DNA of 64,000 nucleotides from JAHEEL01 sp963836085 (GTDB lineage: Bacteria; Actinomycetota; Acidimicrobiia; Spongiisociales; UBA5794): assembly GCA_963836085.1 (NCBI GenBank), contig CAWIHT010000014.1, forward strand, positions 354,005-418,004, in the 5' to 3' direction. The translations under genes and the position numbers were made by a program. Under the pieces are notes generated by a model. The model ran no database searches. It had not been told where the DNA came from and saw only the letters and a program-made list of their open reading frames with translations. Positions within the stretch are counted from its first letter, which is position 1. Every line of letters starts with the position of its first letter. This document shows, piece by piece, positions 42,292 to 50,626 of the stretch.

Positions 42292-43287
42292 GTGACCGTC
42301 GCTGACACCGACACCTCATGGCTCGCCGAGAGCGGAGAGCCGTGGACCGCCTATCGGGCACTGCTTGACCTCGACCACCGGAGCCCGAGCGACCCCGCCG
42401 TCGAGTCGGTCCGGCGCCACATGATCGAGAGTCCGGCTGTGCTGGAACTCGTCGGCATCGCCGGCGATTGGCCGGGCTACGCGTTGAAACGCCACAACGA
42501 CGCCGCCCATCCCCTCTCCGCAATCGCAACCCTTGCAGACTTCGGTCTCGACCGCGGCGACCCCGGGATTGAAGGTGTTGCCGGCGCGGTACTCGAACAC
42601 TTCGATGGCGCCGGCTTCGAGACCTTGTTGTGGCTGCCCCGGTTCCTCACCAAGGAGGACGATCGGGAACGGTGGTCGTGGATGCTCTGCGATGCACCGA
42701 CCCTCCTGTACGCGCTGTTGTCGTTCGGCTACTCGGACCATCCCTCCGTCGAGCACGCTGCAGCAGCGCTGCTTGATCGTGCGGATGACAACGGCTGGCG
42801 GTGCGGAGCCGCGGCGTCGCTCCCTCGCTTCTCGGGACCCGGTCGCAGGGACGACACCTGTCCGATGGCGACGACGTATTCACTCAAGGCCCTCTCCCTG
42901 ATCCCGGAGGCCCACCAATCGACAGGAGTGCACGCCGGTATCGAAGCCATCCTCGACCATTGGGAACATCAGAAGGACTACAAGCTGAAGATGTTCGGGA
43001 TCGGTACCGACTTCCGGAAGCTGAAGTACCCGTTCGTCTGGTACGACATCCTGCACGTCACCGATGTCCTGAGCCGCTTCAGCGTTGCCCGCACCGACTC
43101 CCGACTCGCCGAGATGGTGGACGTAATCACGTCGCAGGCCGACAGTGACGGCCGCTACACGGCATCGTCGATGTACCGGCCCTGGAGACAGTGGAGCTTC
43201 GCGGACAAACGACAGGCTTCCCCATGGATCACGATGCTCGTTCTTCGCATCAACGACCGCACCAACACGCCGTTCGAAGCTGCCTAG
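42292..43287 (+). CDS. Alpha/alpha-toroid (prenyltransferase/squalene-cyclase fold) protein
   Basis: The protein of about 331 residues is rich in repeated helical units of the toroid type (WLAESGEPWTAYRALLDLDHRSPSDPAVESVRRHM, HPLSAIATLADFGLDRGDPGIEGV, TLLYALLSFGYSDHPSVEHAAAALLDRADDNGWRC, PWITMLVLRIND). Only the fold is suggested. The DxDD or metal motifs of real cyclases are absent, and bacterial relatives are mostly uncharacterised. Start codons are ambiguous: GTG at 42292, GTG at 42265 and TTG at 42256 are in frame, and the first has GGTGG upstream. Confidence 0.6.
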   Translation: MTVADTDTSWLAESGEPWTAYRALLDLDHRSPSDPAVESVRRHMIESPAVLELVGIAGDWPGYALKRHNDAAHPLSAIATLADFGLDRGDPGIEGVAGAVLEHFDGAGFETLLWLPRFLTKEDDRERWSWMLCDAPTLLYALLSFGYSDHPSVEHAAAALLDRADDNGWRCGAAASLPRFSGPGRRDDTCPMATTYSLKALSLIPEAHQSTGVHAGIEAILDHWEHQKDYKLKMFGIGTDFRKLKYPFVWYDILHVTDVLSRFSVARTDSRLAEMVDVITSQADSDGRYTASSMYRPWRQWSFADKRQASPWITMLVLRINDRTNTPFEAA

Positions 43288-43971
43288 CCGCACACCGGCA
43301 CTGCACCGGTGATCGTCGAGACCCTGGACACGGGAGGATCTCGAAGCCCTCCCTCCATCCTGGACATGCTGCACGGCAAGGTGGACCGTTGGTCTATCAC
43401 CGCAATTGCCCGTAGCCGGATGGGTCGCGCCTCAGGGCCTTGGCCGGTAGCACACCAGGAAACGGCCGATCCCGCATCTGGCGACAGGCAACTCGCTTCG
43501 GACACACCCCAAACAGATCAGCCAGGGGAATCGCCCGGCTCAACACACCTAGACACGATACATCTTTCATGATAAAGTTGTCGTAGAAGGGGAGTATCCC
43601 CAAACCAGCGCAGCCGTCAATACGGCCCCCAGGCCCGGCGCACTGGACCCCTCCGGGGTGGGAGAGACCTTCACGAAGAAGTGAAGTGTTCTCCCAGATC
43701 CTGCGGAGGTCGCGATGGCTGCAAACACTGACCGCAATGCAGCGGGATTCCTCGTCTGCGTCAACACCTCCTCCCCCAATCGCAGCGCCGCGACGCAACG
43801 GTGCGCCGAAGAGTCGTGCGTTTCGACCGGTCGAGCCGAAGACCCGACACGGCGCACATTGGACGCCGGCTACGCGGGACGGACACCGCGCTTCGCCTAC
43901 TTCACACGACTCCGCCGAGGAACGGCGGCGCCAACGGCAACGGATCGGTCGATCAAGGAAAGGACTGCGTC
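43288..43971. other. 684-base gap with an RNA hairpin and no confident gene
   Basis: An imperfect hairpin is seen at 43660-43695, with outer stem GGGAGA/TCTCCC and inner stem CTTCAC/GTGAAG around GAAGAA. An ATG at 43715 has GGAGG upstream, but its 110-residue frame overlaps the start of the universal stress gene and reads like noise. AT-rich patches at 43553-43585 could hold the promoter of the stress island. Nothing else is evident. Confidence 0.4.
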
Positions 43972-44913
43972 ATGGACAGATTCAAGAACATCCTGGTTGC
44001 AACGTCTCCGGGACGCCTTGATCCGCCAACTCTCCGCGCCGCTGTAGGTCTGGCGGAGATCAACAGCGCTCGTCTCACGGTGTTCGACGTTGTGGCGCCG
44101 CTGCCTCTTTGGAGAAAGAAGATGAATGTGGAGGGCCGTGTCGTCGATGTCGAAGCAGCGATACTGCGCGACCGGGAGGAGCGACTTCGCCAGTTGCTCG
44201 GGAACATCCGGGGTGGACCGGATGTCGAGGTTGTTGAGACTATCGGTGAACCGTTCATCGAGGTGATCCGGCGGATCCTGGACCATGCCCACGACCTGGT
44301 CGTGGTTGGCGAGCCGGTCGCTGAGAGGCCGGACGAGCCGCATCTCAGTAGTGGCGTGATGCATTTGTTGCGCAAGTGCCCGGTCCCGGTATGGGTGATG
44401 CGTTCCGGTCGACCCGGCACTGGTCGGGTCCTGGCTCTGGTCGACCCGGACCCGGATGATCCAGCTTCGGACGGATTGAACGACCTGATCATGGAACTGG
44501 CAGCGTCCCTCGCTCGTCGGCAAGGCTGGGAGCTTCACCTGGGCCATGCTTGGGGCCTCGCCGGTGAAGCAACCCTGCGCTCGTCTCCATATGTCGAAAT
44601 CCCAGGACCCATGGTCGATGCCATGGTTCGGGACACCGAATCCCTCCGGCTTGGACAGCTCCACATGCTGGCAAACCGTCACGTGACCAAGTCGGAGCGT
44701 TCGATTCACATGGTGGCCGGTACGCCCGGTACCGTGCTGCCCCGCCTTGCCGATGATCTCGATGTTGATCTCATCGTCATGGGCACCGTCGGTCGAACCG
44801 GGCTGATGGGCCTGGTCATAGGCAACACCGCCGAAACCATTCTCCGATCGGTCCGCTGCTCTGTGCTGGCCGTGAAACCCGCGGGATTCATCACCCCGGT
44901 CAAACCCCAGTGA
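43972..44913 (+). CDS. Tandem universal stress protein (UspE-like)
   Basis: The 313-residue protein has two Usp domains. The first (KNILVATSPGRLDPPTLRAAVGLAEINSARLTVFDVV ... DLVVVGEPVAERPDEPHLSSGVMHLLRKCPVPVWVMRS) lacks the full G-2x-G-9x-G ATP motif. The second ends with DLIVMGTVGRTGLMGLVIGNTAETILRSVRCSVLAVKP, which keeps it. The pattern is that of UspE-type proteins, which sense adenine nucleotide and support survival under stress. It leads the ion/stress island, 60 bases before the P-type ATPase. The ATG at 43972 has AAGGAAAGGA upstream. Confidence 0.9.
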   Translation: MDRFKNILVATSPGRLDPPTLRAAVGLAEINSARLTVFDVVAPLPLWRKKMNVEGRVVDVEAAILRDREERLRQLLGNIRGGPDVEVVETIGEPFIEVIRRILDHAHDLVVVGEPVAERPDEPHLSSGVMHLLRKCPVPVWVMRSGRPGTGRVLALVDPDPDDPASDGLNDLIMELAASLARRQGWELHLGHAWGLAGEATLRSSPYVEIPGPMVDAMVRDTESLRLGQLHMLANRHVTKSERSIHMVAGTPGTVLPRLADDLDVDLIVMGTVGRTGLMGLVIGNTAETILRSVRCSVLAVKPAGFITPVKPQ

Positions 44914-44973
44914 AAGCCACGCCGTGCCGGCGAGGAGGCAGTCTGATCGCTCGTGTGCACAGAGGATCACATC

Positions 44974-47475
44974 ATGCCGGATGAATCACTCGCCGAGGAA
45001 CTGACGGCGTCGACGGTCGGTGGGCTCACTTCGGCCGAAGCAGCCGTGCGGCTTGCCGAGGCTGGTGCCAATGTCTTGCCGGAGACCCGGCCGGCGCCGT
45101 GGTGGGAGCGGGTGCTACACCAGCTGCACAACCCGATCATCTACATCCTGTTGTTCGCGTTGGCATTCGACGCTGTGGTATGGACGATCGAGGGAATGCA
45201 CGGATGGCCAATCGAGTCGATCGCAATCCTGGTAATCCTCGCCTTCAACACCCTCATGGGTGTGTGGCAGGAGTACCGGGCTGAGGACGCGCTGGCTCGT
45301 CTCAAGGAAATGGCGGCACCCTTCGTGTGGGTTCGCCGCGATGGGAACCTGGTGCACATCCCGGCTGCCGAATTGGTCCCGGGAGATCTGGTGCGGGTGG
45401 AGTCCGGAGATCGGATACCTGCCGACGGGGAACTCACAAGCGAGCAGGGCCTGATGGTTGACGAATCGATGCTGACCGGCGAATCGGTACCCGTCGAACG
45501 CGAGGCTGGAGATGACCTCTACTCCGGGACACTTGCAGTGCGTGGCCTCGGCTGGCTGGTCGTAACCAGCACAGGATCCGCGTCCGCCATGGGCCGGATC
45601 GCCGGCATGCTGACCGAGGTTGAGGCCGAAGGCACGCCGCTCGAGCGGCGATTGACCCACTTCGGACATCGCATAGCTCGGTGGGTCGCCGCTCTCGCTG
45701 TTGTCCTTGTGGTGGCCGGCGTTGGAATCGAGGGGATCGACCGGATCGACGAAGCCCTGCTGTTTGCCGTCGCGGTTGCGGTCGCTGCGGTACCCGAAGG
45801 CCTGCCCGCAGTCTTGACGCTGACACTCGCTCTCGGCACCGAACGTATGGCATCGCGCAAGGCCGTCGTCCGAAGGCTGGCCGCGGTCGAGACTCTCGGG
45901 TCCGTGACGGTCGTCGCAACCGACAAGACCGGAACGCTCACCGAGAACACGATGACCGTGCGCGCCGTGGACTCAACCGATGAAGCGCGGGCGCTCCTCG
46001 CAATGGTGCTGGCCTCCGATGCTGAATCCCATGGAGATTCCGGCGATCCGCTCGAAGTGGGTCTCTATGAGTATGCAGCGCGACACGGCGTGGATCCTGC
46101 CGACACTCGCCACCGCTACCCCCGCGAATCGGTGCTGCCGTTCGACTCGGAATGGAAGTACATGCGCGTGACCGTTCGGGAGGACGACGGGTTCGTGTCC
46201 TATCTCAAGGGCGCGCCAGAGGTGTTGATGGAGCGCGCCGGCCTTGCGGCCGAGGAGCGGTCGTATTGGACAGCGAGGATCGACGCCGCAGCCGCAAATG
46301 GCTATCGAGTGCTTGGACTGGCTTGGACACGTGGCGACCCGGAAACCAGCGTCGAGTGGCTCGGCACCGTCTCGCTCTGGGATCCTCCCAGGCCCGAAGT
46401 TGCAGGCGCCATCGAAGCCACCCAGGATGCCGGCGTCCGCGTCCTCATGATCACGGGTGATCACCCCGCCACCGCGGTGGCGATCGCCAACGCGGTCGGC
46501 ATCGCATCCACCGCAGTCGTGACGGGGGCACAACTCGATTGCATGGACACCGACGAACTGGAACGGACCGTAGCCAACGTCGGAGTCTTCGCCCGGGTCG
46601 GGCCCGAACACAAACTCGCGATCGTCGAAGCCCTCGAGGCCCAAGGCGAAATCGTGGCCATGACGGGAGACGGCGTCAATGACGCCCCAGCCCTGAAACG
46701 AGCCGACATCGGTGTCGCCATGGGGCAGCGCGGGAGCGACGTGAGTCGAGAGGTGGCTGATCTCGTACTCCTCGACGACAACTTCGCAACCATCACCTCT
46801 GCGATCGAAGAAGGCCGCAGCATCTACGCCAACATCCTCAAGTTCATCCGATTCCTGTTCTCCACCAACGTGGCGCTCGTGCTGCTGATCGCGATCGGCG
46901 TCATGGGAGCCGCTGCACTCGGCCTGCAAGACGACGCAGGCAATCTCCTCGTTCCCCTCCTTGCGGTCCAGCTGCTCTGGATCAATATCATCGCCGACGG
47001 GCCACCCGCCCTGGCCCTCGCAATGGATCGGAATCCCGGAATGATGGCGAAGCGCCCCCGATCACCCTCAGCCCCGCTCCTCTCCCGAACCGGTGTTCGC
47101 TTCATCCTCACCACCGGAATGCTCAAGGCCGGAATGGGTCTGGTCGTGTTCTTCACACTTCCAGCGCTCGCTTTCGCCGGAAGCACCACGCAGACGGCAG
47201 TCTTCCTCTACGAGTCCCTTGCCCAGCTCGCGTTCGTCTACCCGGCCCGCCGACTCACCAGCAAGTCCCTTCCGAACAAGACACTCAATCTCATCATCGT
47301 CGCCAGCGTCGCACTCCAGATCCTCACCATCACCGTCCCGGGCCTCCGCACAATGCTCGGCCTCGTCCCCCTCGAACGATCCGTCCTCGCCTTCGTTGCC
47401 GGAGCTCTCATCATCACCGTCGTCGGAGCCGAGGTCTGGTCACGCCGAATGCTCCGCAAGGGAGACCGTTCATGA
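44974..47475 (+). CDS. P-type cation ATPase, calcium/PMCA type
   Basis: The 833-residue protein has all P-ATPase elements in order: the N-terminal cation-ATPase domain (LTSAEAAVRLAEAGANVLPE), MLTGESVPVERE, AVAAVPEGLPAVLTLTLALG in TM4, DKTGTLTENT with phosphorylated Asp317, KGAPEVLMERAG in the nucleotide domain, and MTGDGVNDAPALKRADIGVAMG. The PEGL motif in TM4 is that of SERCA/PMCA-type pumps (PacL-like), so export of calcium or manganese is likely. The ATG at 44974 has AGAGGATC upstream; a GTG 21 bases earlier is the alternative. It sits between two universal stress proteins. Confidence 0.93.
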   Translation: MPDESLAEELTASTVGGLTSAEAAVRLAEAGANVLPETRPAPWWERVLHQLHNPIIYILLFALAFDAVVWTIEGMHGWPIESIAILVILAFNTLMGVWQEYRAEDALARLKEMAAPFVWVRRDGNLVHIPAAELVPGDLVRVESGDRIPADGELTSEQGLMVDESMLTGESVPVEREAGDDLYSGTLAVRGLGWLVVTSTGSASAMGRIAGMLTEVEAEGTPLERRLTHFGHRIARWVAALAVVLVVAGVGIEGIDRIDEALLFAVAVAVAAVPEGLPAVLTLTLALGTERMASRKAVVRRLAAVETLGSVTVVATDKTGTLTENTMTVRAVDSTDEARALLAMVLASDAESHGDSGDPLEVGLYEYAARHGVDPADTRHRYPRESVLPFDSEWKYMRVTVREDDGFVSYLKGAPEVLMERAGLAAEERSYWTARIDAAAANGYRVLGLAWTRGDPETSVEWLGTVSLWDPPRPEVAGAIEATQDAGVRVLMITGDHPATAVAIANAVGIASTAVVTGAQLDCMDTDELERTVANVGVFARVGPEHKLAIVEALEAQGEIVAMTGDGVNDAPALKRADIGVAMGQRGSDVSREVADLVLLDDNFATITSAIEEGRSIYANILKFIRFLFSTNVALVLLIAIGVMGAAALGLQDDAGNLLVPLLAVQLLWINIIADGPPALALAMDRNPGMMAKRPRSPSAPLLSRTGVRFILTTGMLKAGMGLVVFFTLPALAFAGSTTQTAVFLYESLAQLAFVYPARRLTSKSLPNKTLNLIIVASVALQILTITVPGLRTMLGLVPLERSVLAFVAGALIITVVGAEVWSRRMLRKGDRS

Positions 47476-47566
47476 GAAGCCCACACGCCCAGCGGTCGCC
47501 GCGCGGACCACCGGGAAACGCCGGAATCCTGGGCCCTTCGGCAAGCCAAGACCAGAGAGGATCCAC

Positions 47567-48409
47567 ATGACGTATCACACCGGAAGCACAATCCTCGTCG
47601 GCGTTGATGGATCGCCCGACGCCTGCATCGCTGCAGCATGGGCAGTCGATGTTGGACGCCGCATGAACACATCGGTCAAGGCCATAGCTGCATGGTCGGA
47701 CGTACCACCGCCATATGACTCCTGTATCGATGACGACCTTGCCGAGCTCAACGGGTACACGGCGGCTGTGGCTGCCCAATCCCTTCTCGCGGTGGGACTC
47801 GACGATATCGAAGTCAGGGCCGCCCGGGGACCGACCGCGAAAGTCCTGATCGACGCCTGCGACGAAGCAAGTGCTTCGATGCTGGTGGTCGGCACCAGAG
47901 GACTTGGACCGCTGTCGGGATTGCTTCTCGGATCCGTCAGCAGGAAGCTGCTGTTCTCTTCCCACCTGCCCATCGTCGTAGTTCCCCACGAAACGACGAT
48001 CAAGCCCGCAACACTGACTCGAGTCCTCATCGGAGTGGACTGTTCGGCGGCTGCCCAACACGCCCTGTCGTGGGCCGCGCGGTTCTGTGCAGAAGTCGGT
48101 GTCCCGGCAACAGTCGTTCGGTGTGCTGACCCCGGCTGCGAGCGGCCGCCCGGGCACGTAGAACGCTTCGACGATCGCACGAGGTCCGACATCGACCAGG
48201 AGCTGAAGCCACTTCGCGATCTCGAGGTGGAGTACACCGTCGCCATTGCCCACTGCGACCCGCGCGTCGCGCTTCCCGAGACTGCAACGCGCGATCAGGC
48301 CGGTCTGATCGTGATCGGAACCAGCGGAGCAGGCCGATTCCGCGGGCTCGGTGGCACCGCCTCCTACCTCGCTCGCCATTCACCAGTGCCAATCGCCGTT
48401 GTCCCTTGA
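47567..48409 (+). CDS. Tandem universal stress protein
   Basis: The 280-residue protein has two Usp domains, the first ending VVGTRGLGPLSGLLLGSVSRKLLFSSHLPIVVVP and the second VIGTSGAGRFRGLGGTASYLARHSPVPIAVVP. Both keep G-2x-G-9x-like ATP-binding ends, and the first starts ILVGVDGSPDACIAAAWAV. It is transcribed 91 bases after the P-type ATPase and 18 bases before the KhtT-like gene, so it may be part of one stress/ion operon. The ATG at 47567 has AGAGAGG upstream; the longer frame overlapping the ATPase is not protein-like. Confidence 0.88.
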   Translation: MTYHTGSTILVGVDGSPDACIAAAWAVDVGRRMNTSVKAIAAWSDVPPPYDSCIDDDLAELNGYTAAVAAQSLLAVGLDDIEVRAARGPTAKVLIDACDEASASMLVVGTRGLGPLSGLLLGSVSRKLLFSSHLPIVVVPHETTIKPATLTRVLIGVDCSAAAQHALSWAARFCAEVGVPATVVRCADPGCERPPGHVERFDDRTRSDIDQELKPLRDLEVEYTVAIAHCDPRVALPETATRDQAGLIVIGTSGAGRFRGLGGTASYLARHSPVPIAVVP

Positions 48410-48427
48410 TTCGAGAAAGGAGCCCTG

Positions 48428-48931
48428 ATGAGTACACCGAAAGGGGTGCAGGTCGTTCAGACGCCGCTGCCCGGCATCGGGCTACGGCTCGAGTTCGTCA
48501 CCGCCGAGGGACAGCGGGTTGGCGTCGTCCAGCGCCAGCAGGGAGACCTCGAGCTGTTCATCAGCCACGCCGATGACCCGGACTTGGCCGCTACATCATT
48601 GAGTCTCACGGAGAACGAGGTCGCCACGCTCACTGGGCTTCTCGGTGGATCGGCGTTCTCTCATGAACTGTCGCATCTCCAGGAGGCGGCCGGCGGCATC
48701 GCCGTCGATTGGCTCCCGATCGAAGCGCGGACCCGGTACGCGGAGCGTCGGCTCGGCGATACGCACCTTCGCGCTCACACGGGTGTTTCGGTGGTCGCTG
48801 TGATCCGCAAGGGCTCCGTGATCCCTTCACCTTCTCCCGAGTTCACCTTTACCGCCGGTGATGTCATCGTGGCGGTCGGGACCGCTGAAGGTCTCGCTGA
48901 AGCCGCACTGATCCTTCAGTCCGAGCCGTAG
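48428..48931 (+). CDS. KhtT-like regulatory subunit of a K+/H+ antiporter (TrkA-C domain)
   Basis: The 167-residue protein has a N-terminal domain (VQTPLPGIGLRLEFVTAEGQRVGVVQRQQGDLELFI) and a C-terminal RCK/TrkA-C domain (GVSVVAVIRKGSVIPSPSPEFTFTAGDVIVAVGTAEGLAEAALIL). This is the layout of KhtT, which regulates the membrane antiporter KhtU of Bacillus. Its stop codon is directly followed by the antiporter ATG, so the two are made as a pair. KhtTU systems respond to cytosolic pH and, in Bacillus, to methylglyoxal-type or nucleotide signals. Confidence 0.88.
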   Translation: MSTPKGVQVVQTPLPGIGLRLEFVTAEGQRVGVVQRQQGDLELFISHADDPDLAATSLSLTENEVATLTGLLGGSAFSHELSHLQEAAGGIAVDWLPIEARTRYAERRLGDTHLRAHTGVSVVAVIRKGSVIPSPSPEFTFTAGDVIVAVGTAEGLAEAALILQSEP

Positions 48932-50098
48932 ATGAGGGGCGCCCTCCTGCTCGAACTTGGGGCGGTGATGCTCTCGTTGACCGTCCTGGCCAGAGTGGCG
49001 GCGCGCTACTCATTCTCGCCAATCCCGCTCTATCTGGGACTGGGCCTCCTCCTGAGCGAACACGGCGTCGTCTCGCTTGATGTGAGCCGGGAGTTCATCC
49101 ACGCCGGCGCCGAGATCGGCGCCATCCTGTTGCTGTTTCTCCTCGGGGTGGAGTACTCCGTTGGCGAGCTGTCCGCCGGAGTCAGGCAGGCGCCCGTGTC
49201 CGGAACGGTTGACTTCGGCCTGAACTTCTTCCCGGGTTTCATCGCGGGGTGGGCGCTCGGCTGGCCGCTTGCCGCTGCCTTCCTGCTTGGTGGCGTCACA
49301 TACATCTCGTCTTCGGGGATCGCCGCGAAACTGATACGCGACCTTGGGTGGATCGGTAATCGCGAGACTCCGGCGGTGCTCTCGATACTGGTCATCGAGG
49401 ACTTGGTCATGGCGCTCTACCTGGGCGTCGCCGCCGCTCTCGTGCTCGGTGCCAGCGCCGGAGGGATTGCGTGGTCGATTCTCGGAGCCGTCGCAGTCGT
49501 CGGTGCAGTCCTGGTGGTGGCCGGCCGGTTCGGCGGTCACATCAGTCGCATGGTGTTCGGCCAATCGGACGAAACGGTCCTCCTCGGTTTGCTGGGAACG
49601 GTCCTCCTCGTGGCCGGAATCGCCGAACAGGTCGGAGTATCCGCAGCCGTTGGGGCATTCCTCATCGGGTTGGCGATCTCGGGCGAGGCTGCTCGGCGCG
49701 CCGACCGCCTCCTCGGACCACTCCGCGACCTGTTCGGGGCGATCTTCTTCGTGTTCTTCGGGCTCCAGGTAGATCCGTCGACGATTCCGCCGATCCTCAT
49801 ACCGGCCCTGATTCTCGTGGTGGTGGCCGCTGGAGGGAAGCTCATCACCGGATGGGTTGCGGGCCAGCGCATCGGCGCCAGCGAGGGAAGCCGGTGGCGA
49901 GCCGGATCGCTCCTGATTGCGCGAGGGGAGTTCTCGATCATCATCGCCGAACTCGGAGTCGAAGCGGGCCTGGAGCCACAACTGGCACCTCTCGCAACGG
50001 CCGTCGTGTTCAGTCTTGCGGTTCTGGGTCCCATTGCGGTTCACGTCGCCGGTGCAAGCCATCGTCATCAGCCGAGTAGCCCGATCAGGGCACCGTGA
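48932..50098 (+). CDS. CPA2-type monovalent cation/H+ antiporter (KhtU-like)
   Basis: The 388-residue protein has twelve or so membrane helices of the CPA2 family. These include IPLYLGLGLLLSEHGVV, AGAEIGAILLLFLLGVEYS, TYISSSGIAAKLIRDLG, and the ion-binding helix LSILVIEDLVMALYLG with the conserved Glu-Asp of the exchange site. It lacks the KTN nucleotide domain of KefB/C, because that role is supplied by the separate KhtT-like subunit upstream. It most likely exports K+ or other monovalent cations in exchange for protons. Confidence 0.92.
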   Translation: MRGALLLELGAVMLSLTVLARVAARYSFSPIPLYLGLGLLLSEHGVVSLDVSREFIHAGAEIGAILLLFLLGVEYSVGELSAGVRQAPVSGTVDFGLNFFPGFIAGWALGWPLAAAFLLGGVTYISSSGIAAKLIRDLGWIGNRETPAVLSILVIEDLVMALYLGVAAALVLGASAGGIAWSILGAVAVVGAVLVVAGRFGGHISRMVFGQSDETVLLGLLGTVLLVAGIAEQVGVSAAVGAFLIGLAISGEAARRADRLLGPLRDLFGAIFFVFFGLQVDPSTIPPILIPALILVVVAAGGKLITGWVAGQRIGASEGSRWRAGSLLIARGEFSIIIAELGVEAGLEPQLAPLATAVVFSLAVLGPIAVHVAGASHRHQPSSPIRAP

Positions 50099-50100
50099 CA

Positions 50101-50417
50101 TCAGCGTGCTGCCTCTGTGGTGATCGGCATGCCGGTCGCGGTGTTCTTGTAGGCGGCGCAATTCCCGGCCCGCATCAGACTCAGACGTTGCCTGTCGGAC
50201 AGGTCGCCGTACAGAGCGATCGTTCGCGCGATGTGCCCCTGCGGTCGAGGACGGGCAGGGTGCAGTCGTAGGGGTCGGGGTGCGCGTCCGTGCTGTCGTA
50301 CGCGGGTGGAGCTTCGTCGCTACTGAAGCGGTGGTGCCGGGCATTGATCGTGGTTTGGAGGGCTCCGGCATCCATCCCGGTCGATGCCGTGACCGTCTTC
50401 GCCTGCTTCGCACCCAT
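50101..50417 (-). pseudogene. Decayed OsmC-like gene (internal deletion plus frameshift)
   Basis: On the minus strand a frame starting at 50417 reads MGAKQAKTVTASTGMDAGALQTTINARHHRFSSDEAPPAYDSTDAHPDPYD, matching the N-terminal part of OsmC proteins. It then runs into nonsense to a stop at 50181. In another frame the sequence continues IALYGDLSDRQRLSLMRAGNCAAYKNT to a stop at 50101, the OsmC C-terminal motif that usually ends in CPVHKTL. About 50 codons in the middle, including the first active-site Cys, are gone. The gene is non-functional as a peroxiredoxin. OsmC peroxide-reductase function is covered by katG next door. Confidence 0.75.
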
Positions 50418-50585
50418 TCCGTTCTTCGTATCGTTCGTCCCTGACGCACCCCGCGGCGCAGGGCCTCACCCTTCGACGCACCTCGGCATCGTGAGGGGTC
50501 ATCGTCTCACCGGATCGTATCGGCTGGATGGGGCATCCCGGTCCAACGCGAGGGGACTCCGGATTGCTGCCCTGGCGACGCGACA

Positions 50586-50610
50586 CTGCCCCGGGCTAGG
50601 CCCGGGGCAG
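50586..50610 (-). terminator. Hairpin terminator downstream of katG
   Basis: CTGCCCCGGGC (50586-50596) and GCCCGGGGCAG (50600-50610) form a perfect 11-bp stem with a TAG loop, 17 bases after the katG stop on the minus strand. No T-tract follows. Confidence 0.75.
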
Positions 50611-50626
50611 ATCCGTCGAAGGGGCT

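Noticed and set aside
43715..44047. 110-codon frame with a good ribosome site before the first Usp gene
   Set aside because: The translation is low-complexity and Arg/Thr-rich, overlaps the Usp start by 76 bases and resembles no family.
47093..47566. Upstream extension of the second Usp protein overlapping the P-type ATPase
   Set aside because: The segment is Ser/Arg/Pro-rich, out of frame with the ATPase gene and unlike Usp proteins. The start at 47567 has its own ribosome site.
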